From positions 1-40,173 of IMG/VR virus record IMGVR_UViG_3300045454_000125: DNA of 40,173 bases. One strand, 5' to 3'. The translations under genes were made by a program, and so were the position numbers. The notes under the pieces are model-generated. The model was not told the origin of the DNA. It saw only the letters and a program-made list of their open reading frames with translations, and did no database searches. Below, one piece after another: positions 7,605-16,352 of the stretch (position 1 is the stretch's first letter; every line of letters begins with the position of its first letter). The DNA is from a virus.

Positions 7605-9416
7605 TTAGATCCAAGGCCGATTGTCAGGCTGCTGAGCTACACGGCCCTGCTTGTTTTCCTGAGCCCGTTGATTTTCGTCCCCTTGATCTGCTGGCACTTG
7701 ACCGACACGAGACAGCACAGGGAGGAATTGGATCGACTGCGCGCCGGTTTCCGCAGCAAGTTCCGTCGCAAGAACCTTGGCCCGCGCCTCTAATAGCGCA
7801 GAGGTTTTGACGGAAGGCTGGACGGCCGCTGCCTCATAAGCTTTTGCCCACTCTGCGAGCTTCTTTGCCGACACAGGCTTTGCAAGAACCTTTGCCAGAA
7901 TGCGAGACCCAAAAACCGCACTGATGGCAGTGGTAGGCTCGACCACGAGACCAGCGCCGAGGCCACCTGTGATGACCGTCTGGCCCGTCCCAGAGGGGTT
8001 GGCGTACTGGTTCAACTGCTTGAAGCGCGACGAGACCATGGCCAGATCGTCAAGCGACTGGGCAAGCTCTTTCTTGCCTGTGGACTTGAACAGCATCGCT
8101 TTCCCTGTCTCGGAGAGCTTCCCGTAGGCTGTCACAAACCGATCAGGTGAGAAATTGCCATCTGGGCCGCGACCAAGATTTGAGATGACAGCAGAACTGA
8201 TTTCATCCCACGTTTCCTTGGATACGGCACGACGTACGCGCATGAGGCCGTTCTGGTCGGCACGAGAGGTCGAACCTGCCATTGCCGTGATCTTGGAAAA
8301 AATGCCTTCATCAGAAGTCTGCCGGCCAAGCACGCTTTGCAGTGCCTTGCGCTCCTGCGCTGCCTTTGCCGCGAACGTGTTGGCTTCTTCCCACTTTGCG
8401 AGAGCGCCATCGCCACCGGCCCGCTTGACCGCATTGCGCAGGTCATCAGTCAGTGACGCATAGATGCGCTTCAGTTCGCCCTCAGATGTCCCCTTTGGGG
8501 CAAGGCTCATGTCATCCATCATCTCGCCAACAGAGGTGCGGAGATCCTTGAGGCCCTGATAGTTCAAGCCCTCTTTCTGGCCTAGAGCCTTGCGGACGAG
8601 GCGAACAGCCTGGCTATCTCCTGCGACTTGCGCATTCTGACGCCGGGCAAGGATGTCAGTCGCCGTCTTGGCCGTCTCCGACAGAGGGGTAGTGACATTC
8701 TGCGTGACCAGATTATCGACCGCATCATAACGAGCCTTGACAGCCCCTTTGAGCGTGTTTGTCGCATAATCCGTTATGCTGTCACGAGCCATTGAACCAG
8801 CTTGGGCGACACTGCCAGAGCCATATCCCTGCTGCACCGTCCGAGCCGCATCGTCCATCTGGCTGATAGCCGTCTGGGAAGCCTGACGAAGAGGAGTGCC
8901 GCCAATGGGTACGTTTGCCACGGTCTTGCCGGCCTGCTGTACTGCGATTTGGTCAGACACAGCCGCACGGGGCAGATCAACGCCAATACGCTGACCAGCT
9001 TCAGCCACCTGCAAGCCTTCAGGCTTTGGGCGAGCCATTTTGGGCGCTGCCATCTTGAGGCCAGAAGCAGGAGATGCAGGAGACATGAGTGCTGCCGTCT
9101 CAAAGCTCCGTCCGATCACATCTTGCGAAATGTTGCCGCTTTGGTCGTAAAGCGGGACTTCGCCCTTCATGACCTGGCCGGGAAGCATGACAGCGCGCTT
9201 AATCGTGCCGAGAATGCCAGCGTTGCTGTCGAAGCTCACATTCCCTTCGGCATCGCGGCTGAATGGAAGGATAGAGCCGGAATAAGGCTCCTGCTGCGGC
9301 TTCGGCTGCGGGACAGCCTCCGGGTATTTGCTCGCGATCAGATCGCGGATGCGCTCTTTTGGCATGTCGTCAGGAAATGAGACTTGCGCGCCATCTGGCA
9401 TACGGACTACTGGCAT
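7605..9416 (-). CDS. large internal virion / DNA-ejection-type protein
   Basis: A 603-aa protein. Residues 1-33 (PVVRMPDGAQVSFPDDMPKE and following) form a short N-terminal module seen at the start of many phage internal virion proteins. The remainder is mostly alpha-helical with long Ala/Gln/Lys rich segments, as expected for P22 gp16/gp20-like ejected proteins. A hydrophobic stretch near residues 485-515 (AGLVVEPTTAISAVFGSRIL) could touch the membrane. No enzymatic motif is seen. The start abuts the stop of the upstream gene. Confidence 0.7.
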   Translation of the reverse strand: MPVVRMPDGAQVSFPDDMPKERIRDLIASKYPEAVPQPKPQQEPYSGSILPFSRDAEGNVSFDSNAGILGTIKRAVMLPGQVMKGEVPLYDQSGNISQDVIGRSFETAALMSPASPASGLKMAAPKMARPKPEGLQVAEAGQRIGVDLPRAAVSDQIAVQQAGKTVANVPIGGTPLRQASQTAISQMDDAARTVQQGYGSGSVAQAGSMARDSITDYATNTLKGAVKARYDAVDNLVTQNVTTPLSETAKTATDILARRQNAQVAGDSQAVRLVRKALGQKEGLNYQGLKDLRTSVGEMMDDMSLAPKGTSEGELKRIYASLTDDLRNAVKRAGGDGALAKWEEANTFAAKAAQERKALQSVLGRQTSDEGIFSKITAMAGSTSRADQNGLMRVRRAVSKETWDEISSAVISNLGRGPDGNFSPDRFVTAYGKLSETGKAMLFKSTGKKELAQSLDDLAMVSSRFKQLNQYANPSGTGQTVITGGLGAGLVVEPTTAISAVFGSRILAKVLAKPVSAKKLAEWAKAYEAAAVQPSVKTSALLEARAKVLATELAAETGAQSIQFLPVLSRVGQVPADQGDENQRAQENKQGRVAQQPDNRPWI

Positions 9417-10370
9417 TTACTGCCCTCCGAAGAAGTCTCGATAATCAATCACGCCACTTGGCTGTTGAGCCGCAGCGGCTCCCGGGCCAGAGCGGATCTC
9501 AAATCCACGAATGGCGTTTTCGCGGTTCTGCCGCTTTTGCTCGATAACCTGCGGGCTGTCTCCGGGCTGCGGGAAATACTGCTGTTCGGCGTTTGCAAAC
9601 TCTTCAGGGCTGATGACCGCGCCACTTTCTTGGCGAAGAACAGCGTTGATGAAGTCACGTTTTGCCTGATCAAACTTTTGTGCATCAGCGCCAACGATGT
9701 AATTCCCAGCTCCTGCCGGAAGGTTTCGAGCCATCTTGTTATATGCGCTCGTGCCTTCCTCTTCGGTGCTGGTGATTACCTTGTGCGCGTCTTGCGCCCT
9801 GAGCAGGAAGCCAGTGTTTTTCCCCTGCTCAACGTTGAGCGGCGGCAATCCTTCAACACCCGCCCCCTGCACCATACGGAAACCGCCCTGCCCATCGCTT
9901 TCAATGGACATCCCTTTCGGCTTGTTGGCGTTGAAAATTGCTTGGCTCCACTCAGGGGTTCCTGGCTGGATGCCGGCAGACTGCAACTCGATCATCAAGC
10001 TTGTCGGCTTCGGCCCTTCCGGCTTGTTGCTGAAGTCAGCCAACACCTGATACGTCTCGGGATCGACCAGCTTGCCATTGATCTCCAGCGGTGCCTTTTT
10101 CGTGCGGCTTTCCAAAACCATCTTGTACGCATCAGCCGGCGACATGACACCAGCCTGTACAGCCTGCGCAAGCTCTGGCGGGGCGTTCTGCGCGATCCAT
10201 TGGGCTGTCTTGTTCTCCTGACGGCCTTGAGCGAAGCCCTGAAGGCCCATTGCGGCCTGCTCATTGGCCGTGCGACCTGAGAGCAAGCCAATGCCGGCAT
10301 TGAGCAGCGCGTTGCTGTTATTGGAGACCATCGGCATGAAGCCGCCGAAGGGCTTGGGAGCCATAGCCAT
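9417..10370 (-). CDS. podoviral DNA transfer/ejection-type protein
   Basis: A 317-aa protein. The C-terminal third holds a block I associate with ejection proteins of P22-like prophages: QESGAVISPEEFANAEQQYF followed by PQPGDSP and a basic helix. The N-terminus is Gly/Ala rich with a helix; the middle is Pro-rich. It overlaps the upstream gene by one base (TGATG) and abuts the downstream one. Probably carried in the virion and released with the DNA; the exact role is inferred. Confidence 0.7.
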   Translation of the reverse strand: MAMAPKPFGGFMPMVSNNSNALLNAGIGLLSGRTANEQAAMGLQGFAQGRQENKTAQWIAQNAPPELAQAVQAGVMSPADAYKMVLESRTKKAPLEINGKLVDPETYQVLADFSNKPEGPKPTSLMIELQSAGIQPGTPEWSQAIFNANKPKGMSIESDGQGGFRMVQGAGVEGLPPLNVEQGKNTGFLLRAQDAHKVITSTEEEGTSAYNKMARNLPAGAGNYIVGADAQKFDQAKRDFINAVLRQESGAVISPEEFANAEQQYFPQPGDSPQVIEQKRQNRENAIRGFEIRSGPGAAAAQQPSGVIDYRDFFGGQ

Positions 10371-11212
10371 CAGAAGAACCCTCCACCACCAAGCAAGCCG
10401 AGACCACCTGCCGCATATCCGAGACCCGTCAAGAGCGGAGATTGCCCCGGCTGTGTTGAGCGATTGGTCGAGGAGCCGCCGAGCGAGCCTGCGCCTGAAG
10501 CAATCGCGTTAAGGCGCGAGAGATTTTCCCACGGCCTGTTCTGCCGCTCGTCAAAGGCATCCATATTGGCGTTGATGAGCTGCTGTGCGCGGGCTTCATT
10601 CTGCCGGCCAACGTTCAGCATTGTCTCAGACGGGGCCTGCAACCCCGTATACGCCGCGCCAAGCTGGCCAAAGCCGGTGTTGCCCATATTGAACAGGCTG
10701 CTGTTGGCGGCATCGCGACGGCTCAGGAAGTTCTGGTATTGCCGAGCGCCTGCGTCTGCGAGGTTCGATGCAAGAAGCGTCTGGTTGGTGCCGGAACCCG
10801 TGCGCCCCATGCCAGATGCGCCAAGGTTTACGCCCTCAATGGTCGCGTCTCTAACTTGCGCCCAGCCGGGATCGCTGTTGAGATCAAACTGCGAATTGGC
10901 AACGTTGCGCGTGTTGTTCAGCGCATCCATCTGGGCAGAGTTATAACCGCCCGAATTGATGACGTTCTGATACTGGCCAGACAACCCCTGACCTCTGGAA
11001 TTATAGTCCCCGATGTTGGCAAGTGATGCCAGACCACTTTGCGTCAGCGAGGACTGGTCGGTCACGCGAGGCCCTGAATAGACCTGCGACCCGACGCCGG
11101 CATTATAAAGGTTCTGAGCGCCTGAAAGTGCCGTGTTCAGCGCAGGCTGTGCGCCCTTCCATGGCTCATTATTACTAACCGTGGTCGTGGTGTTTTTGCT
11201 TCCGCCAGCCAT
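10370..11212 (-). CDS. ejection/internal virion-type protein with Gly-rich tail
   Basis: A 280-aa Asn, Gln, Gly and Ser rich protein. It opens with AGGSKNTTTTVSNNEPWKG, a start seen in podoviral internal or tail-associated proteins, and ends in a hydrophobic glycine-rich segment (LLTGLGYAAGGLGLLGGGGFF-like). The middle is helical with many RQ and NA repeats. Together with the next two genes it forms a three-protein set similar in position to P22 gp7, gp20 and gp16, though I see no direct sequence match to those. It starts one base away from overlapping the GNAT-like gene. Confidence 0.65.
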   Translation of the reverse strand: MAGGSKNTTTTVSNNEPWKGAQPALNTALSGAQNLYNAGVGSQVYSGPRVTDQSSLTQSGLASLANIGDYNSRGQGLSGQYQNVINSGGYNSAQMDALNNTRNVANSQFDLNSDPGWAQVRDATIEGVNLGASGMGRTGSGTNQTLLASNLADAGARQYQNFLSRRDAANSSLFNMGNTGFGQLGAAYTGLQAPSETMLNVGRQNEARAQQLINANMDAFDERQNRPWENLSRLNAIASGAGSLGGSSTNRSTQPGQSPLLTGLGYAAGGLGLLGGGGFF

Positions 11213-11619
11213 CAGATAATCCTCATTTCGTAGGTAGAACGAAGCTTTCGAGGCTCGTTAAAAATCCGCGTCCATCCATCGCGGCCTTCAGCCACGATCC
11301 GGCCAGCGCCGTTTGCTTTACCCATGCCGTTCAGGAATTCCTTGACCTCTTCGGCCCACTCACCAATCTGATCCCCGACCAGAGACAAAACACGCAGCAC
11401 AGAACCGTTATTCCAACGCTCAAACCGAACGACCGCAGCCATGAGAATTGTTTTCTCTTCGTAGGCCACAATCAGGAATGCGTTTCCAGACCTGCACATC
11501 TGCCAAAGTTCGCCTGCTGTCAGGTCATCGCCGCATTTGCTTGATGCGACACAGAACTTCGGGCCGACGAGGGGCCAAACCCCGTCAACGTCTTGGACGC
11601 CAGCGATTTCAATTTTCAT
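11212..11619 (-). CDS. GNAT-fold-like phage protein, gp13-type
   Basis: A 135-aa protein whose layout (AYEEKTILMAAVVRFERWN, then LRVLSLVGDQIGEWAEEVKE, then a short tail) resembles the GNAT-like fold of T7 gp13-type proteins found beside virion genes. The acyl-CoA loop is not convincing, so acetyltransferase activity should not be assumed. It overlaps the upstream gene by four bases and sits between the tail hub block and the ejection genes. Confidence 0.55.
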   Translation of the reverse strand: MKIEIAGVQDVDGVWPLVGPKFCVASSKCGDDLTAGELWQMCRSGNAFLIVAYEEKTILMAAVVRFERWNNGSVLRVLSLVGDQIGEWAEEVKEFLNGMGKANGAGRIVAEGRDGWTRIFNEPRKLRSTYEMRII

Positions 11620-11966
11620 CCGGTCTGCGTCTCTAGCTGCGAGATCAGGTTGAGCTTCAGCGTGACGCCAGTGTCACCGACTGCGCGGATCTCATCACCC
11701 GGACGCAGTCTTACCGGCGTATCCGTGACGATCTCGGTTGAATGGTTGGTGATGTTGCCAATCCAGACCAGCCAAGCGGTTGTGCCGTCGTAGTGATAAA
11801 GCTCACACTGCTCCGAACTGCCGCCGCTGTTGGCAAAGCTGAACGATGCGAGTGTCAGGCTCTTGTTTGATGCCGGGACCGTGTAGACAGTTGACGCAAC
11901 GCCCGACAAGGACGCGCTATAGACTGGCTTCTGAACCGAGCCGATGTAATTGGCAACGACGCTCAT
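11616..11966 (-). CDS. small beta-rich virion protein (116 aa)
   Basis: A 116-aa Ser, Thr and Val rich protein with alternating hydrophobic residues (SLTLASFSFANSGG, TAWLVWIGNITN, VRLRPGDEIRAVGDTGVT), which indicates a beta sandwich. Coupled by four-base overlaps to the tail hub gene and the gp13-like gene. It may decorate the tail or head; no family is recognised. Confidence 0.65.
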   Translation of the reverse strand: MSVVANYIGSVQKPVYSASLSGVASTVYTVPASNKSLTLASFSFANSGGSSEQCELYHYDGTTAWLVWIGNITNHSTEIVTDTPVRLRPGDEIRAVGDTGVTLKLNLISQLETQTG

Positions 11967-13417
11967 GAAACACCCGTGCGCTTGAAATCAGCCTCGAGAG
12001 ACGTGGCAACCGTCCATGTCGTGCCTTCCGGGATTGTCACGCGGAACTTGTGCAGCCGCCCGTCGCCTCGGTGTGGAACGTAACCAGCCCTGTTAATCGA
12101 AGCTGCTGTTGCATAAGTGATCGCCTGCCCGTGATAAGGCGCGGTTCCGTGAGCAACGGTAAAGCTTGCCGCGTCTGTCTGAAGCCTGGAGCCTTTGCAG
12201 AAGGTGCGCATGATCGGATCAGGTTCAACCTGTGCCGTTTCAAGCGTGGCCTCAAGGTTTGGCCCGGAGAAGTAAGCAAGCTTGTTGTCGCTGTCGAAGC
12301 AGGAAAACGTCGGACGGCCACCTGTGAAGATGCGGCTGTCCAATGACACCGGAATAGCGTCCAGATTGCCGTAGATGGCGTCCAGAGCGTCAATCGATGT
12401 TGCGGGCGTGGCAAGTGCCGCCATTTCCCCGGCATCGACGTCAGAGGCACACCAGCGGTCAACCTGCCAGTCATAACCAAGCAGCCTGTAAGACCCGTCA
12501 GCACGGCGATAACGCCACCATACGATTTTTTCCAGCGGATCGGCTACGCCTTGCACGTCCTGAAGGAATACGCGGTCGATGTCATCAAGCAGATACCCGT
12601 CAACACGCTCTGCGCCAATCGGACGACGCTCTGCACCAGCAAAGAAGCCATCTTCCGAGAGGAAGAAAAACAGGCCGGGACCGACAGGCACAACAGAACG
12701 CGGCGAGATCGTGCCGTAGTTGGCATTGATGACCGTGCGCGTGAACGTGTAGCCAGAAGCGGGCGCGAACTGGAAGAACTGCATGGCGCGGCGCTGCATG
12801 ACGATAAAGCCGCCCTGAGCTGTAAAGCCGGCCATGACCTCATCACCTTCAGGGAGATCCTGAAAATCTGCGCCGTTCTCGCCCAGCGTCCAGCCGCCGA
12901 TATCGTTGATTTCAGACCAGCGGATGCGAGCCTGACCGCCCGTTTCGTTCAGGTAGCCCAAAACGAGAAAGTCACCGGACACCCACGAATATTTTGCCTG
13001 CGGAGGCGTGCCGCCCAGATCCGTTACAGCGGCGTCAAGCTCTATGTCGTAGACCTGTATCGGGTCATTGTAGTTATGGATCACCAGATACTTGCCAAAC
13101 CGCGTCAGCGTCCAGCTTTCCTGCTCGCCGGGGCCGGAATACGGCGAGGACGTGCCGCCGATGTCATCCCAGGTAAAGTCGGTCGTGTTGAGGCGGTAAA
13201 TCCCGGTCTGTGTGCAGGCGATACAGCGGTTAATGCCGGCTGCCGTGCGGACGTAGATATAGCCACGGCATTCACTTGGAAGAGCCGCCGAAATCGCGCT
13301 CGGCCCCGGCATTGGCTTCCACCCGGAGGCAGACGGAAGCGCGTTCAGGGCAAGCGCAGAGACGGACGTGTCATACTTTGACTTGTCCGGTTCAAATGGC
13401 GGGAGCGGGAGGCGCAT
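11963..13417 (-). CDS. P22 gp10-like tail hub / packaged-DNA stabilisation protein
   Basis: A 484-aa protein with repeating beta blades (YIYVRTAAGINRCIAC, KYLVIHNYNDPIQVYDIE, LGYDWQVDRWCASDV), as expected for the P22 gp10 family. It follows the gp4-like adaptor by one-base overlap, which is also the P22 arrangement. In that family the protein plugs the portal channel after packaging and joins the adaptor to the tail needle. The N-terminus MRLPLPPFEPDKSKYDTS is typical of the type. Confidence 0.8.
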   Translation of the reverse strand: MRLPLPPFEPDKSKYDTSVSALALNALPSASGWKPMPGPSAISAALPSECRGYIYVRTAAGINRCIACTQTGIYRLNTTDFTWDDIGGTSSPYSGPGEQESWTLTRFGKYLVIHNYNDPIQVYDIELDAAVTDLGGTPPQAKYSWVSGDFLVLGYLNETGGQARIRWSEINDIGGWTLGENGADFQDLPEGDEVMAGFTAQGGFIVMQRRAMQFFQFAPASGYTFTRTVINANYGTISPRSVVPVGPGLFFFLSEDGFFAGAERRPIGAERVDGYLLDDIDRVFLQDVQGVADPLEKIVWWRYRRADGSYRLLGYDWQVDRWCASDVDAGEMAALATPATSIDALDAIYGNLDAIPVSLDSRIFTGGRPTFSCFDSDNKLAYFSGPNLEATLETAQVEPDPIMRTFCKGSRLQTDAASFTVAHGTAPYHGQAITYATAASINRAGYVPHRGDGRLHKFRVTIPEGTTWTVATSLEADFKRTGVS

Positions 13418-14055
13418 CAGATATTGGTCCAGTCGTAGCCGTAGCCAACCGGCAGCAGTTCGGCCACTTCAGTGACCAGATTGCCGCGCCGTTTACGGCT
13501 TTCGATATTGGCAACTTCGCTCAATGCCCGGTCTGCGATGCCTTCCCACTTGGCAGCCTTGCCATCGTCCTCGATATACAGGCCACCCCATGCGATGCAG
13601 GCGGCGAGATAGAGGTCGGGATGCTGGGTAAGCAGCCAGTTTGTCGGCGCAGCGTCTGAGAGGGCCAAGCGCGCCTGATAGGTGAGCCGCATCGAGTACG
13701 GCTGGTCCAAAAGCGTGTTGAAATCGATGTAATTGCCCTCAAAAGCCGCGAAATTTGGCTGAGAGACTTCATCGAGATAGGGGAAAGATCCGTCAGGACG
13801 CAGCGTTACCTCTTCTTCATCGCCATACACGACCAGATGAAGCGAAATAGGCTGCACGATGGAGAGGGCCGACACATCGACGCGGCGGGAATTGACCGTG
13901 CCTGTCAACGTTGCGTCTGTATTGATCGGGCCGAGCTTACGGTTGATCCGGGCCTCGGCAAGCGTGACGAAATCACCCGTGGAGGAAGTGACGTCATTGC
14001 GCACCATCCAGTCTGTGACAGCCGTTTTCAGCTCGGAATAGGTCGAAATTGCCAT
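13417..14055 (-). CDS. phage head-tail adaptor, P22 gp4-like
   Basis: A 212-aa adaptor. It begins with TYSELKTAVTDWMVRNDVTS and continues with LAEARINRKL, then LTYQARLALSD and DLYLAACIAWGGLYIEDD, blocks common to podoviral adaptor proteins that form a ring under the portal. P22 gp4 also has murein hydrolase activity; whether this one does cannot be told. It is separated from the coat gene by a strong hairpin at 14080-14095. Confidence 0.8.
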   Translation of the reverse strand: MAISTYSELKTAVTDWMVRNDVTSSTGDFVTLAEARINRKLGPINTDATLTGTVNSRRVDVSALSIVQPISLHLVVYGDEEEVTLRPDGSFPYLDEVSQPNFAAFEGNYIDFNTLLDQPYSMRLTYQARLALSDAAPTNWLLTQHPDLYLAACIAWGGLYIEDDGKAAKWEGIADRALSEVANIESRKRRGNLVTEVAELLPVGYGYDWTNI

Positions 14056-14079
14056 GTCAGCCCCTCAGATGGTGAGGAA

Positions 14080-14095
14080 GGGGGCCGAAGCCCCC
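14080..14095 (-). terminator. UUCG hairpin after the coat gene
   Basis: On the minus-strand transcript this reads GGGGGC-UUCG-GCCCCC: a perfect six-base G/C stem closed by a C(UUCG)G tetraloop. It begins nine bases after the coat stop codon and 25 bases before the adaptor start. Only TTCCTC follows rather than a T-run, so it is more likely a leaky terminator or a 3'-end stabiliser that lets coat mRNA exceed downstream messages. Confidence 0.7.
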
Positions 14096-14103
14096 AACCG
14101 TGA

Positions 14104-15345
14104 TTAGGCCGTGCCGGAGAGGCGCACAGCGAGGCGAGGATCGATTGCCTTGACCCCATAGAGGACATCGAGACGCCACTTGCTGATGTCGTTTGCGCCG
14201 TCGTAGTACGGGACCAGGCGAACGTTGATGCCCTTGTAGGACTGGCGGGACACGTTGACCGCGCCCTGCGGGGCTTCCATCGGAACCGTGACCAGAGCGA
14301 AAGCGTTCTTGTGGAACACCATGTTCTGACGATAGCCAGTGCCGCCCGTGCCGAGGACTGTGATTGCTGCGTTGTCTGCCGGAGCAGCCGAGCATGTCTT
14401 CTGCGCGCCCGAGGTGATGATCGGGGGCGAGATCGTCAGGGTTGCTGGGCCAGTCGTTGCGCCGGAGTCGGCATCTGCAAGCACTGTGAACTGACGCAGG
14501 AACGGCAGGGTTGCCTTGGTCACCGGGTCGACGGCGAAGACGCCGGCAATGGTGAACACGTCGCCCGCTTTGACGATGCCGGTGGTGGAGTTGGTCCAGC
14601 CATCGGTGATGAGGGACTGCGAATAGGTGTCCTTCGATGCCGCCCAGGTGACGTTCTGCGACGCGCCGTTAACGAGCGGCGTACCGGTTGCCACGCCGAC
14701 GGTGTGCGTCGGAGTGACCTGAGACATGTAGGTATCGACGCCGCCAATCATGCCGAGCGAGGCGTTGCGATATGCGCCCTTGGCTACGTCCTGCATGTAA
14801 AGAGCAGTCTGCGAGCCAAGCAGGCCCCAGTGGTCAGCCGGCGACAGGATGGCCTTGCGCTCGTCTACCGGCACAGACAGTTCGTCCAAGCGTTCCGGCC
14901 CCTTGGCGAAGTCGGCATAGGAATTGATGGTCTGGCCCGGAGTGCCTGCCCAGTTCGGTACGCGGTAGTACTCCGACAGGATGTCGCGGTCGATCTGCGT
15001 TGCGAGCTGGATCATCGCCGGCTTGATGACGCGGTCGGAAAGCTCGTTCATGTCGAGCGACAGTTCGGTGGAGGTGAACTGGAAATCGATGCCCTTCTGC
15101 TTGTTGACCACGATGGTGGTCGAACCTTCTTCGACGTCCTGAATGGAGGCAGTTGCACCATCTCGGACGGTGAAGTCGGTCGGCTTGCGGATCGTGATCG
15201 TGTTGCCGATCTTGTAGCCGTTCGGGTTCTTGCTGTACTCGTCAGCGTGACCGCGATGGACGAGCTTTGCCATGACGAGGTTATTCTCAAGAATGAGATT
15301 AGCCTCCTTGGCGATCATAGAGACTGTTTTGACTGAGTTTGCCAT
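14104..15345 (-). CDS. major capsid (coat) protein, P22 gp5 family
   Basis: A 413-aa coat protein. Recognised by MANSVKTVSMIAKEANLILE, then LVHRGHADEYSK, GNTITIRKP and QFTSTELSLDMNELSDRVI, blocks typical for P22-type coat proteins. Length is near that of P22 gp5 (430 aa). A middle insertion (about 205-330, Thr/Ala/Gly rich) may be the surface I-domain. It follows the scaffold gene by 12 bases, and a UUCG hairpin follows it. Confidence 0.9.
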   Translation of the reverse strand: MANSVKTVSMIAKEANLILENNLVMAKLVHRGHADEYSKNPNGYKIGNTITIRKPTDFTVRDGATASIQDVEEGSTTIVVNKQKGIDFQFTSTELSLDMNELSDRVIKPAMIQLATQIDRDILSEYYRVPNWAGTPGQTINSYADFAKGPERLDELSVPVDERKAILSPADHWGLLGSQTALYMQDVAKGAYRNASLGMIGGVDTYMSQVTPTHTVGVATGTPLVNGASQNVTWAASKDTYSQSLITDGWTNSTTGIVKAGDVFTIAGVFAVDPVTKATLPFLRQFTVLADADSGATTGPATLTISPPIITSGAQKTCSAAPADNAAITVLGTGGTGYRQNMVFHKNAFALVTVPMEAPQGAVNVSRQSYKGINVRLVPYYDGANDISKWRLDVLYGVKAIDPRLAVRLSGTA

Positions 15346-15357
15346 ATTCGTGCTTCC

Positions 15358-16299
15358 TTAGAAGTTTCGCTTTTGCGAGTTTCGGAAGGCCGCGTATTCC
15401 TCCATGGTCATGCTTTCCGGGTCTTTCGAGACAGCCGGGGACGCCTTGGCGCTAACCGTCTTCAATGGCTGCGTAGGAGCTGCGGGCCTGGGTGGGGTTT
15501 GCTGCTTTGCGAGGGACTGGCTGCCGAGATAGGCAAGGTGCATCAACTGGTAGACCTTGGGATTGATCGCCTGCACGATTTGATCGCGAGGGATGCCCAG
15601 ATCTTCCACGAAGGTGACAATCTTGGCGTCCATCTCCGGGGTCCAGCCGGGGATTTTCGTTTTGGCAAACTCCGCCGTTTCCCGAAGACGGTTGGCGGTC
15701 TCCCGCTCCATCTGCTCGGCACGTTGGGCCTGCTGCGTGTTGAGAAACTGGTCAACCTGATGGGCCTGCTGCTGAAGCTGTTGGAACTGACGCCAGTGAC
15801 GAGCCAGTTCCACCTCTGCGATTGGGTCGTTTGGATCGCTGGCGTTCCAATCGATGCCTTCGTATTGCTTCAGCGCCTTCTCGAGGTTGATCTTGTATGC
15901 GCGAGCCTCAAGGACTTCCTGCGAAACGTTGAAGACTGCCTCTGCCTCTGCCTTGAGGTTTTCAGCAACCTTGCGCTGCTCCGCGACTTCCTGAGTTTTG
16001 CGCGTGTAGTCTGCCTGCCTGAGATAGCCATCCTTGAGTTCAGCAGGAACCTGATAAGGTTTCCCGTCGATCTCAATCTCCACAAATCCCGGCTCTTCGG
16101 GCGGTTGCTCGCCTTCGCCTTCGGTTGTGGTTGGCTCTTCTCCCTCCTGCGTGGAACCTTCAACGCCTTCGGTTGGTTCTGGCGTTTCAGGTGCGTCAAG
16201 GTCGATAGGCTCATCCTTGATCACGGGTGTTTCTGTCTGTGCCTCGATTGTCGGCTCTACAGCCGGTTCGGGGGCAGCAGTCGTCATTCCCTCTAGCAT
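15358..16299 (-). CDS. capsid scaffolding protein
   Basis: A 313-aa protein between portal and coat, as in P22. The first 70 residues are highly acidic (Glu, Pro, Thr) and probably disordered; residues about 75-220 are helical with a strong coiled coil rich in Gln (around QFQQLQQQAHQVDQFLNTQQ). The C-terminus is basic (FRNSQKRNF), like the coat-binding tail of P22 gp8. It guides procapsid assembly and is then lost. AAGGAG lies nine bases before the ATG. Confidence 0.85.
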   Translation of the reverse strand: MLEGMTTAAPEPAVEPTIEAQTETPVIKDEPIDLDAPETPEPTEGVEGSTQEGEEPTTTEGEGEQPPEEPGFVEIEIDGKPYQVPAELKDGYLRQADYTRKTQEVAEQRKVAENLKAEAEAVFNVSQEVLEARAYKINLEKALKQYEGIDWNASDPNDPIAEVELARHWRQFQQLQQQAHQVDQFLNTQQAQRAEQMERETANRLRETAEFAKTKIPGWTPEMDAKIVTFVEDLGIPRDQIVQAINPKVYQLMHLAYLGSQSLAKQQTPPRPAAPTQPLKTVSAKASPAVSKDPESMTMEEYAAFRNSQKRNF

Positions 16300-16352
16300 A
16301 GAGGCTCACTCCTTGCGGTTGGTGAAAGGTGGCGCGCTTCTGACCCTCAGCG

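Noticed and set aside
7548-7793. + strand frame with a membrane-like stretch
   Set aside because: Mostly antisense to the end of the 603-aa ejection-type gene. The hydrophobic run mirrors the opposite strand's codons, and no promoter is visible, though an upstream AAGGG exists.
14311-15336. 341-codon + strand frame
   Set aside because: Antisense to the coat gene, no ribosome site, His/Arg-rich shadow composition.
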